Positions 17,696 to 25,846 of a stretch of DNA of 53,514 bases are shown piece after piece (the first letter of the stretch is position 1; every line of letters starts with the position of its first letter). The stretch covers positions 1-53,514 of the forward strand of contig CAJTXZ010000021.1 in assembly GCA_910583725.1 (NCBI GenBank). Direction: 5' to 3'. The notes beneath the pieces are model-generated. The model was not told the origin of the DNA. It saw only the letters and a list, made by a program, of their open reading frames with translations, and did no database searches. Position numbers and translations under genes: made by a program. Origin of the DNA: an uncultured Vampirovibrio sp. GTDB taxonomy: Bacteria; Cyanobacteriota; Vampirovibrionia; Gastranaerophilales; Gastranaerophilaceae.

Positions 17696-17740
17696 AAAAA
17701 GATTGTAACATATTTCTTAACATTTTAGGCAATTTTTTTA

Positions 17741-19522
17741 ATGTTTTGTTTTATAAAACTTATGGAAGTGAATTTTTATAACAAAAATCTTTATTTTAAC
17801 GGATATCAAAACTCAAAGTATTTGAATAAATATACAACGAACAGCCTTCTGAACGGTTCAACAGAGGCGCATACACCGCCTGATAGTCTCGATTTAAATG
17901 ATGATGCCGCAATATATAAACATTCAAGGCAAGAGATTAGGGGTTTGTATAAATATTATGGATTAGGTACAAGAAATTTAAGCAAAACAGCTAAAAAATA
18001 TTACAAAAAACAAATTGATACAATAATATCAAAGCTTTCTGCAGGTGGCGTAAACTCCAGCAATATGGAGATGATTTTAGATTTAGTGAAGGATAAAAAG
18101 CTTACGCCTGAAATTTTAACAAGCATATACAAGGACGGAAAGGTTTCAAGGCGCGTTAATGATGATTTAGACAAGCTTTATGGCGCCTATGCAGAGGGTA
18201 AAAGTGTAGAAGATGTTTTTGTTCCAAAATTTGCAGACAGGAATACTGCTATAGAATCTATTGAAATTGGTGATGTGTGCCAGATTGAAGGTGAAGAAAA
18301 TATATCAACAAAACTGTCTGATGGCACAATAGAAGAATTATTTATAACACCTGAAACATACCTTGAATTATTTCCGCCGGTTGAAAGGTTCGTCACAATG
18401 CAGTCGCATTCTATGGGCGATTGTTATCTGCTTGCAGCGCTTGATAACATCCAGCAAAACCCGAATGCAAGACATAAAATTTTAGAAATGTTTAGAGAAA
18501 ACCCGGATGGCACGGTGGATGTTGTTTTTGGCGGGTTTGAAAACCGTGATGGCGAGATTTTACAAAAAAATCCTGAAAACGTTATCCTAAAAGATGTATC
18601 TGACGCAATAAACAGAAATCTTGATCTTGATGTTACATCATACACTTGCGAAGGCTTCAGGGCAATAGAGCTTTTAAATGAAGAAGAAAGACATGTACAA
18701 AAAAAGGATTCTATTAAAGGACGCTATGAATCTTTCCAAGAAATGAAAGAACAAATTAAAAACAATGAAAGAGTGCCGGATTCAGATGATATATTTTTTA
18801 ATTCAATGTTTGCAACAACCCCCGGCGATATAGAGAAGAAGTCCAAAGAAAAAAACGCGATTTTTAAATATGGTCAATTATACACAGAAGAGGAGCTGGA
18901 TTATTTTTGTAAATACATAGAAGATGGGAGAGAAGATGAATTATTCCTTGGGAACCTTGTAAATAGATTTACAAAAGAATATCTTATGAAAAAGCTTTCA
19001 GAGCTTAAAGGGAAAGAAGACGAGATTTCAAGATATGAAAGCCTTATCATTGAAAGATATTTAGAACGCCTTGAAAGGTACGATGATGATAAAACAAGAA
19101 TTTTCTCAGAACCGTTTCCAAAAGAGGTATATTGGGATATTTTTAATCTTAAAAAATCAGACACGGCTTATAATCATGGTGGATATATAGCTGAAACATT
19201 TGAAAAGGCCGGTTTAGAAATTGTCAAAGATGATAAAGATAAAGCAAATTACCATTATTTAAATTCAAAAAGGATAAAAGATTTATTAATGTCTGATGAA
19301 GTCAATAATTATGTATTTAGCATTGCGGCAGGCAACAGGAATATAAATGATGATTTTCCAATTCGCACAAATCATATGTATTCCCTTGCTGCTGTTGATA
19401 TTGACGGAGAAAGAAAATTCATTGTAAGAAATCCGCATAATTCCATGAATGAAGTTGTGATGACATATGGTGAACTTTGTAGACATTTTACATTTATATG
19501 TGCAGCAAAAATAGAAGATTAA
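17741..19522 (+). CDS. Calpain-like cysteine peptidase (C2 family) with N-terminal F-x-G motif
   Basis: 593 aa (586 if the second ATG is used). The calpain catalytic set is present: Q221 and C228 in MQSHSMGDCYLLAALD, H545 in TNHMYSLAAVD, and N564 in FIVRNPHNS. Charged helical sequence of about 190 residues is inserted between the Cys and His parts. No calcium-binding C2 or EF-hand domains are seen. The N-terminus (residues 14-20, LYFNGYQ, then NSKYLNKYTTNSL) carries the F-x-G motif and is shared with the paralogue at 21017. There is no signal peptide. No Shine-Dalgarno precedes either ATG. It is probably an active protease by its motifs, target unknown; bacterial calpain-like proteins are few. 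Confidence 0.75.
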   Translation: MFCFIKLMEVNFYNKNLYFNGYQNSKYLNKYTTNSLLNGSTEAHTPPDSLDLNDDAAIYKHSRQEIRGLYKYYGLGTRNLSKTAKKYYKKQIDTIISKLSAGGVNSSNMEMILDLVKDKKLTPEILTSIYKDGKVSRRVNDDLDKLYGAYAEGKSVEDVFVPKFADRNTAIESIEIGDVCQIEGEENISTKLSDGTIEELFITPETYLELFPPVERFVTMQSHSMGDCYLLAALDNIQQNPNARHKILEMFRENPDGTVDVVFGGFENRDGEILQKNPENVILKDVSDAINRNLDLDVTSYTCEGFRAIELLNEEERHVQKKDSIKGRYESFQEMKEQIKNNERVPDSDDIFFNSMFATTPGDIEKKSKEKNAIFKYGQLYTEEELDYFCKYIEDGREDELFLGNLVNRFTKEYLMKKLSELKGKEDEISRYESLIIERYLERLERYDDDKTRIFSEPFPKEVYWDIFNLKKSDTAYNHGGYIAETFEKAGLEIVKDDKDKANYHYLNSKRIKDLLMSDEVNNYVFSIAAGNRNINDDFPIRTNHMYSLAAVDIDGERKFIVRNPHNSMNEVVMTYGELCRHFTFICAAKIED

Positions 19523-19628
19523 ATATTCTGCGCCCAACCATACATACGGTTTTCTCTTTAATTAAGAACATATGCAGTGTGCTTGCTTATCTTTATGTCA
19601 AAATTCTTTTTAGCGCTAAAATATTGGT

Positions 19629-20780
19629 ATGAAAAAGTTTTTAACAATATTTATAATATTTTTATTATTTTTAATTGGCAGCTTCACCAGCAGTTTACAT
19701 ATGGCTTTTGCGGATGAGGAGGCTGAAAACTTTGATACGTATACAATTTCAGCTGACGGCGTTGTAAAAAGTATAGATTATGATTACACAGAAAAAACTG
19801 ATAACCCTGAAAATATTTCAAAACAGATAGTGACCGTAAAGATAACTTCCGGTGAATTTAGGGGCAAGGAAAAGGTTACAAACAATATGTTAACCGGAAA
19901 CCCTGTCTATGAAGTGTTTTTAAAGGAAGGTGACAGGGTTTTACTTGTTTTAGAATCAAAAAACCCGAAACCATCAAGCCTTGATGAGGTTGAGGTTTAC
20001 ATAACAGACGTTAGAAGGGCAGGTACCATTTATCTTTATGCATTCATTTTTATAGCATTTTTGGTTGCAATAGGAAAAAGGAAAGGACTTTTAAGCCTTT
20101 TATCAATAATTATAACCGTAATACTGATATTTATACTGTTTGTGCCGCTTGTTTTATTTAACGTTTCGCCTGTGATTGCAGCTATAATTATATCTATATT
20201 ATCAACAGCGGCTACGATGTATCTTGTATCAGGGTTTAATCAAAAAAGCCATGCTGCGGTTCTAGGAACGGTTTTAAGCCTTATATTTGCAGGAGCTCTT
20301 GCCTTAATTTCAATAAAGATGGGTCATTTAACGGGCTTTATGGGGGAAGAGAGTGTATTTTTATATACGCAAAGGCCTGATTTAAACTTCACAGGGATTT
20401 TTGCCGCGTCGATGATTATAGCAGCACTTGGGGCTTTGATGGATGTTTCTGTTTCAATAGCAAGTACGATTAATGAAATTCACGTTACGGATAAAAATCT
20501 TTCTGTTATGGAATTATTTAAGTCCGGAATGAATGTCGGGCGCGATATTATAGGCACAATGTCAAATACATTGATTCTTGTGTATCTTGGAAACTCTATG
20601 CCGCTTGTTTTATTATCTTCAAACATTGATGTTGGGAAATTTTTTAATTTGAATAATGTGGCAGGAGAAGTGTTATCGGCACTTGTTGGCAGCATTTCGC
20701 TTTTAGCGTGTGTGCCATTAACTGCAATTATGAGCTCTTATTTAATTAAGAGGCGGCAGAGGAAGGAAGAAAAAGCTTAA
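19629..20780 (+). CDS. YibE/F-like integral membrane protein
   Basis: 383 aa. A signal peptide or first helix (about 1-28, ending in MAFADEE) leads into an exported domain of about 100 residues with EVEVYITDV, then six or more membrane helices. The pattern and the GALMDVSVSIAS segment match the YibE/F family of unknown function. The gene lies between the two calpain-like genes on the same strand. It has no Shine-Dalgarno; a TAAAAT box ends 6 bases before the ATG, suggesting a leaderless message. Confidence 0.85.
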   Translation: MKKFLTIFIIFLLFLIGSFTSSLHMAFADEEAENFDTYTISADGVVKSIDYDYTEKTDNPENISKQIVTVKITSGEFRGKEKVTNNMLTGNPVYEVFLKEGDRVLLVLESKNPKPSSLDEVEVYITDVRRAGTIYLYAFIFIAFLVAIGKRKGLLSLLSIIITVILIFILFVPLVLFNVSPVIAAIIISILSTAATMYLVSGFNQKSHAAVLGTVLSLIFAGALALISIKMGHLTGFMGEESVFLYTQRPDLNFTGIFAASMIIAALGALMDVSVSIASTINEIHVTDKNLSVMELFKSGMNVGRDIIGTMSNTLILVYLGNSMPLVLLSSNIDVGKFFNLNNVAGEVLSALVGSISLLACVPLTAIMSSYLIKRRQRKEEKA

Positions 20781-21016
20781 CTTATACATTATTTTACTTT
20801 TTTTGGCAACTGACGTGATTGAGGAAATTTTAAAAAAAGAGGGCACAGTGCGGCCAGTGCGGCAGGATAAATTTGAGGCATTTTAGAGACATTTGCGGGC
20901 GCAATTTAATTTTGATATCAGGCTAAACAAAGAACCACATCTTTAAGGCAGCGGGGCTTTACTTAATAAAACTTTACAAAGTAGCAAATTATGATTCTCA
21001 GCGTTTTTGTAATGAT

Positions 21017-22750
21017 ATGAATTCAGTGAATACAGGTGTGCTAAATTTTAGCGGCAAATATATAAATTCAAAATATTCTAACCCCTATACTACAAACAGT
21101 ATTTTGGATAATAAAACAACAAGCAACAGCGTGCCAGACGAGCTTGACAGGAATAATATACAATCCTTATATGATTATTCAAAGGATAGGATTAAGGATT
21201 TACACCTGTATTATACCCAGTTTGGACAAATGCCAAAATGGGCCGATAAAAATACGGATTTAATTATTAAAAAACTTGGCGCATCGGATGTAAATTCAAG
21301 CAATATAGAAATGGTGCTGGATTTAATTAAGGATAAAAAGTTGCCAATAGCTGCACTTTTCAATGTTACAGGACATGTTAGCAAAAACGTTGAAGCAGAT
21401 TTAGATAAACTATTTGAAGCCTATATGGCCGGTAAAGATGTAAAAGAAGTCTTTGTTCCAAAATTCAAAAGCATTGACGAAGCAGCTAATAATATTGAAA
21501 TCGGGGATGTTTGCCAAATTGAAGGAAATAAAAACATATCAACAAAATTGCCCGACGGCACAATAAAAGAACTATTTATTTCCGCAGATACTTGTCTGGA
21601 GCTGTTTCCACCGGTTGAAAGATTTATAGCTTGTCAATCAACAACAGTCGGGGATTGTTATCTTGTAGCGTCATTAGACAGTATAAACCAAAACCCGAAT
21701 GCAAGACATAAATTATTAGAAATGTTTAGGGAAAACCCAGATGGCACAGTGGATGTTGCTTTAGGCGGATTCAAATTTGACGATGGGCAGGTTATTCAAA
21801 AAGAGCCTGACAATACTATTGTAAAAGATATTTCGCCCAAAATTCACAAAGAGGCAGGTAAAAATTTTGCTTCATCTACGTCTGAGGGCATTAGGGCAAT
21901 TGAAATACTTCATAAAAAATATAGAAAAGAGCAAACAGATATAAAGGTAAAAGAACAATATGAATATTATGGCAGGCTTTTGGATAATTTAGAAAGAGGG
22001 AAACATATGGACACAAGCAAGGTGCGTTCATATTTGCTTCGCCACGTAGAAGAATTAAACAAAAGACTTAAGGAAACAAACTCTGTTGTAATAGCCAACG
22101 CCAGCTCAAGTTCTGACATATACACGAAGGATGAACTTGAATATTTCCGTTCGTTTTTTGAAGCCGGAGAGGAAATGATTGATAATACTGTAAATGTTTA
22201 TAATAAGAATTTTAGAATATCCCGAAAAGAAATACTAAAGAGACTTTTGGAGTTAGATTATAAAGAAGATAATTTGTCAAAATACACAAGGTTAGTACTT
22301 AAGCGTTATTTAAACGAGCTGCCCGAAGAATATCCGGATAGAAAATGCTCAATTGCAGAAATTTTACCAAAAAAAATATTAAAAAACATTTTTTCCAATC
22401 TGGAAGAAGGAAAATTTCACTACAACACCACAAGAGGTAAAGAAAATGTTTTTAGAACACTCGGCCTCAGTGAAACAACAGACGGGAGCGCGCAGGAACT
22501 TAAAGATAAAATGTTTGACAAAAGTCCATATAAATATGTTTTTACCTGCAGCAATAGCAAAATAGAGCCAAGTCCTGCTGGTGAAGTATCGGCGCAAAGA
22601 CAGCATGGATATGTATTACAGCCAATAGATATAGAGGGCGAAAGGAAATTTTTACTTAGAAACCCCCACAATACGCTGAATGAGGGTATATTTACCTATG
22701 AAAAACTATGCAGGCATTTTACAACCATACATTGTGCTGCCATAGAATAA
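21017..22750 (+). CDS. Calpain-like cysteine peptidase (C2 family), paralogue of the one at 17741
   Basis: 577 aa. The catalytic set is present: C214 in TTVGDCYLVASLD, H530 in RQHGYVLQPID and N549 in LLRNPHNTLNE. The N-terminus (VLNFSGKYINSKY, then YTTNSIL) is close to that of the 17741 protein and has the F-x-G motif. The first 290 residues and the last 60 are clearly related between the two, while the helical middle differs. No signal peptide and no ribosome site are seen before the ATG. It most likely arose by tandem duplication, followed by insertion or retention of the YibE/F gene between the copies. Confidence 0.75.
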   Translation: MNSVNTGVLNFSGKYINSKYSNPYTTNSILDNKTTSNSVPDELDRNNIQSLYDYSKDRIKDLHLYYTQFGQMPKWADKNTDLIIKKLGASDVNSSNIEMVLDLIKDKKLPIAALFNVTGHVSKNVEADLDKLFEAYMAGKDVKEVFVPKFKSIDEAANNIEIGDVCQIEGNKNISTKLPDGTIKELFISADTCLELFPPVERFIACQSTTVGDCYLVASLDSINQNPNARHKLLEMFRENPDGTVDVALGGFKFDDGQVIQKEPDNTIVKDISPKIHKEAGKNFASSTSEGIRAIEILHKKYRKEQTDIKVKEQYEYYGRLLDNLERGKHMDTSKVRSYLLRHVEELNKRLKETNSVVIANASSSSDIYTKDELEYFRSFFEAGEEMIDNTVNVYNKNFRISRKEILKRLLELDYKEDNLSKYTRLVLKRYLNELPEEYPDRKCSIAEILPKKILKNIFSNLEEGKFHYNTTRGKENVFRTLGLSETTDGSAQELKDKMFDKSPYKYVFTCSNSKIEPSPAGEVSAQRQHGYVLQPIDIEGERKFLLRNPHNTLNEGIFTYEKLCRHFTTIHCAAIE

Positions 22751-22836
22751 TGCCATCTGCAAACAATTGCGGAACATTGCACGGTTCAGATAAATAAAAG
22801 GACTTCTAAAATTTACGCGACAGTTTGAAGTGAGCG

Positions 22837-23370
22837 CTACTTTGAGCCTTGCGGAGCAAGCACCATTACCACGTTTCTTCCTTCAAGAGACGGCTTTTTT
22901 TCAACAAGAATAGATTCTTCATTGATATCTGCTAAAAATTTATTAGCTAAATCTATTGCAAGCTTATTGTGCTGCATTTCACGGCCTCTCAGCATTACAA
23001 CCACTTTTACTTTATTTCCCTGGGCTATAAATTTTTTTGCGCTTTTAAGCCTTACTTCATAATCATGGGTATCAATTTTATAGCGCATTTTAACTTCTTT
23101 TATATCAACGGTGTGTTGTTTTTTCTTAGCTTCTTTTGCGCGTTTTTCTGTTTCGTATTTATATTTGCCCCAGTCTAAAATCTTTGCTACAGGCGGAGCC
23201 TGGTTTGGAGATACAACAACTAAATCTAAACCTTTTTCTTTTGCCATTTCAAGGGCTTTCGGTGTGGCAACCGTGCCGTGATTTACACCTTCATTATCAA
23301 TTAACATTACCTCTCTTGCCCTGATTTTTTCATTTACCAATTCTTTGGCCTTGTAATCGTTTTTATTAAT
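22837..23370 (-). CDS. infC: Translation initiation factor IF-3, with AUU start codon
   Basis: 177 aa. Both IF-3 domains are complete: an N-terminal domain with VNEKIRAREVMLID and LDLVVVSP, a linker helix of KRAKEAKKKQ type, and a C-terminal domain with IKEVKMRYKIDTHDYEVRL and the MLRGREM motif. The frame extends in phase to an ATT at 23370, giving INKNDYKAKE, the family's usual first residues. AGGAG lies 8 bases before that ATT, while no ATG or good ribosome site exists nearer. AUU starts are the classic basis of IF-3 autoregulation in other bacteria. rpmI and rplT, which usually follow infC, are absent: a convergent gene lies next. Confidence 0.92.
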   Translation of the reverse strand: MNKNDYKAKELVNEKIRAREVMLIDNEGVNHGTVATPKALEMAKEKGLDLVVVSPNQAPPVAKILDWGKYKYETEKRAKEAKKKQHTVDIKEVKMRYKIDTHDYEVRLKSAKKFIAQGNKVKVVVMLRGREMQHNKLAIDLANKFLADINEESILVEKKPSLEGRNVVMVLAPQGSK

Positions 23371-23450
23371 TGCTGTATCTCCTTTTTTATTATCTACTTG
23401 CCAATTTTATCATAAAGCGCTTAAAATGTACATATTTTGGTTTTTTGATT

Positions 23451-23488
23451 TAAAAAACCAGCTTGCTTTTTGCAAACTGGTTTTAGTT
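23451..23488 (-). terminator. Intrinsic terminator downstream of the HU gene
   Basis: Reading the minus strand, AAAACCAG-TTTGC pairs with GCAA-g-CTGGTTTT across a five-base loop, with one mismatch, then TTTTTT. It ends the HU transcript and separates it from infC. Confidence 0.7.
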
Positions 23489-23542
23489 AGTTTTTATTTA
23501 TCGCTGTCATTTAAACGCAGACAGCATAAAAAACCAATAAGC

Positions 23543-23815
23543 TTATTTTACAAGTTCTTTGAATTTTTTGCCAGCTGAGAATGCAGGAACAGTCTTTGCA
23601 GCAATTTTAATTTCTTTACCTGTTTGAGGGTTTCTGCCAACTCTTGCAGCACGTTTTCTTGCTTCAAATGTACCAAAGCCAACTAATGTTACTTTTTTGC
23701 CTTTAGAAACAGTTTTTTCAATTGTGTCTAAAAGTGCTGCTATTACATCAGTTGTTTGTTTTTGTGATAATTTTGCTACTTGTGAAACTTCTTTTACTAA
23801 TTCTTCTTTGTTCAT
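23543..23815 (-). CDS. hup: DNA-binding protein HU
   Basis: 90 aa from the ATG at 23815, chosen because GGGG lies 8 bases upstream and the length equals that of canonical HU. The family features are intact: a helical dimer half (MNKEELVKEVSQ), the VGFGTF turn, and the DNA-contacting arm R-x-GRNPQTG at residues 55-62. It is a nucleoid-associated histone-like dimer that bends DNA. It is a single-gene unit with its own terminator. Confidence 0.95.
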   Translation of the reverse strand: MNKEELVKEVSQVAKLSQKQTTDVIAALLDTIEKTVSKGKKVTLVGFGTFEARKRAARVGRNPQTGKEIKIAAKTVPAFSAGKKFKELVK

Positions 23816-24070
23816 TTCTGAACCCCTTTCTTTATTTACTCCTACTATTATATCCATTAATCCTTTATTTGCAAGGATTTTTCACAATTTTACATGGAAA
23901 AACCGCTTTTTGCAAGTTTTTTAGAGGATAAAATATAAAAAACAAGCATTTGAGGGAAGTTTTTATTAAAAGATTAAGCCGATTTAAAGGTGGTTTCAAA
24001 TTAGAGCGGTTATCCTTACAAAATTATATAAAAACAGAATGATTATACGGTATATTTTTTAGGTAATTAT

Positions 24071-24211
24071 GCATAATTTTACACTTCTTTATTAAACGTT
24101 TTCTTTTCATTCCAGCGTCCATACATAAAATATTTATTTAAGGCTGCAAACTTTAAAAAGCCGGTCTGAACGCCAATTTTATCCACAAGGAGCATTTCAT
24201 TACAAGAAAAA
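24071..24211. repeat. Degenerate copy of an intergenic repeat (partner at 42740)
   Basis: The left part (AATTTTACACTT, then TTTTCTTTTCATTCCAG) and the right part (CATTACAAGAAAA preceded by TTTC) match both ends of the element at 42740-42905. The centre is unrelated and holds only a small GGCT/AGCC stem. The outer right terminal repeat is missing. It reads as an old, partly rearranged copy. Confidence 0.5.
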
Positions 24212-24283
24212 CCGGAGATTTTATTTAAGATAAATTACCAACAATCACCTGAAATATATTTATAGCAGATGTTAAACAAGGCA

Positions 24284-24311
24284 CTAAAAATCCCTGCATT
24301 AGCAGGGATTT
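24284..24311 (-). terminator. Intrinsic terminator of the SpoIID gene
   Basis: A perfect 10-bp stem AAATCCCTGC/GCAGGGATTT with a 4-base loop is followed on the minus strand by TTTTTAG. Confidence 0.85.
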
Positions 24312-24318
24312 AGGTTTT

Positions 24319-25197
24319 TTAATATTCATTCTTTGTTACTGAAAATTTTATGTTTTTATAAAAATAATTCAATATTTGATAAGCATTATAGCCTTTATTT
24401 GCAAGGTTATTAGCCCCATGCTGACTCATTCCGACACCATGCCCGTTTTTTCTAATACCATCATCATAGCCCGGCACTGACTTTATATACGGTAAATCCT
24501 TTGCCCAAACCGCACCGGAGCCTACTGTCTTTCCGCCGGATGAAGCATGGTAGTACGCCGGAATAATTTTTCTGTCATGAGTTAAAACAATTCCCCTGGT
24601 TTCAAGGACGGCTCTTGTGGTTTGCCTTGTTTCACTGCTGGCGCCGCCGTATGTCTGGTCTTGCGGTGTGTCTTTAAGGTCATATCCCATTGATTTTCTT
24701 TTACCGAGGTTTGCAATAGCGTAGCTTCTTGCAGCGATTGCCTGAGCTTTATGGGCTTCAATATTCCAGGCAGGAGGCATTTCTGATGGTACAACGCCCA
24801 TTAAATATTCTTCCAGAGGAACATTGTTTACAACTATAAGTTTTTTATTGTAGTTATAAATTATAATATCGCCCCTATACCATCTTTTATTTGTGGCAAG
24901 AAAGCCTTTTGGTTCTTTGTTTTGCACAATTATAAAATTTGTGCCTAAATTATAATATTTGCCATTGATTTTTATTACAAGGATATTATTATGAGCCTTG
25001 ATTGTATATGGCACAAGGGCTTTAGTGTAGTAAAGCGGTTTTTTGCTTCTGCCATCTAAAATTTGGCCTGCTTTTGATGTGCCCACATATGTTTGTTTAA
25101 TATTTTCATCCAAACCGATTTTAATGGCATGACTTGGCGCTATGTTAAACAATAAGGTTAAAATTGTAATTACTAATGTGATGCAATACTTTTTCAT
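24319..25197 (-). CDS. SpoIID/LytB domain protein, secreted
   Basis: 292 aa with a signal peptide (cleavage near residue 24, SHA-IK). The SpoIID domain follows, with VVPSEMPP (the catalytic Glu in SpoIID lytic transglycosylases), KAQAIAARSYA, DQTYGGAS, YYHASSGGKT and GHGVGMSQHG. SpoIID cuts naked glycan strands during sporulation in Firmicutes. In non-sporulating Cyanobacteria and relatives these proteins act on peptidoglycan by inference. There is no ribosome site; a TAATAA box ends about 9 bases before the ATG, so leaderless translation is possible. A second SpoIID protein is at 35493. Confidence 0.85.
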   Translation of the reverse strand: MKKYCITLVITILTLLFNIAPSHAIKIGLDENIKQTYVGTSKAGQILDGRSKKPLYYTKALVPYTIKAHNNILVIKINGKYYNLGTNFIIVQNKEPKGFLATNKRWYRGDIIIYNYNKKLIVVNNVPLEEYLMGVVPSEMPPAWNIEAHKAQAIAARSYAIANLGKRKSMGYDLKDTPQDQTYGGASSETRQTTRAVLETRGIVLTHDRKIIPAYYHASSGGKTVGSGAVWAKDLPYIKSVPGYDDGIRKNGHGVGMSQHGANNLANKGYNAYQILNYFYKNIKFSVTKNEY

Positions 25198-25275
25198 ATC
25201 TAAATTTTATTAAGACCTGTTAATATAGTCATCAAACAAATGCAGTATTTATAGTTGTGGCACAAAAAGGGCTGG

Positions 25276-25557
25276 TTAATTATTCTTAAATGTTGTAATT
25301 ATCTTGAATGCCAGCTCGCGTTTGGCTTCATCTTCCATGGCTTTAAAGTATTCAAGAGCAGTGAGGTAATCATCGTTTTCATCCTGCCTTCTGTGCCAAA
25401 AACAGTCGAAAGTGCCCTCTTGAAGCTCTATGCCAAGATTCTTTGCTTCACGTATTATAAAGTTTACCATAGTCTTCTTTTTGCTGACATCAGCATTTTG
25501 AATCAGCTTAATGGCATTCGTTATAACAGGATCCGCATCATACCAACGTTTGTTCAT
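25276..25557 (-). CDS. Hypothetical protein, 93 aa
   Basis: A small soluble protein with an all-helical look: NKRWYDADP, then alternating charged and hydrophobic residues, ending KIITTFKNN. Coding is supported by amino-acid balance and a stop-free frame, but no ribosome site is evident. No family is recognised. It sits between two minus-strand genes and may be transcribed alone. Confidence 0.5.
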   Translation of the reverse strand: MNKRWYDADPVITNAIKLIQNADVSKKKTMVNFIIREAKNLGIELQEGTFDCFWHRRQDENDDYLTALEYFKAMEDEAKRELAFKIITTFKNN

Positions 25558-25744
25558 TATTTATCAGCATAGAAAAATTATTTAAAAAAGTCAATTATGT
25601 AATGAATTATTAATAAATCAGGGTTTATGGTTTGGGACTTTGGCTTTGCTCATTAAAATGCTTCTTTTGATTCCGCACTTCGGGTAGATAAATCATGCCA
25701 ACTAATGACACATTTTTATCTCTTTGTAAAATCCTTCCCATGAA

Positions 25745-25785
25745 AAAAGACTGAACCATTAAAAAATTAAACAGTTCAGTCTTTT
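25745..25785 (-). terminator. Intrinsic terminator of the SLH gene
   Basis: A 12-bp stem (AAAGACTGAAC side) with a 17-base loop is followed on the minus strand by TTTTTT. It is 60 bases beyond the SLH stop codon. Confidence 0.85.
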
Positions 25786-25846
25786 ATTATTATTGATATT
25801 GTGGTTTTTTATTTGGCTTTTTTATTTTCCACTCATCAATTAGCGC

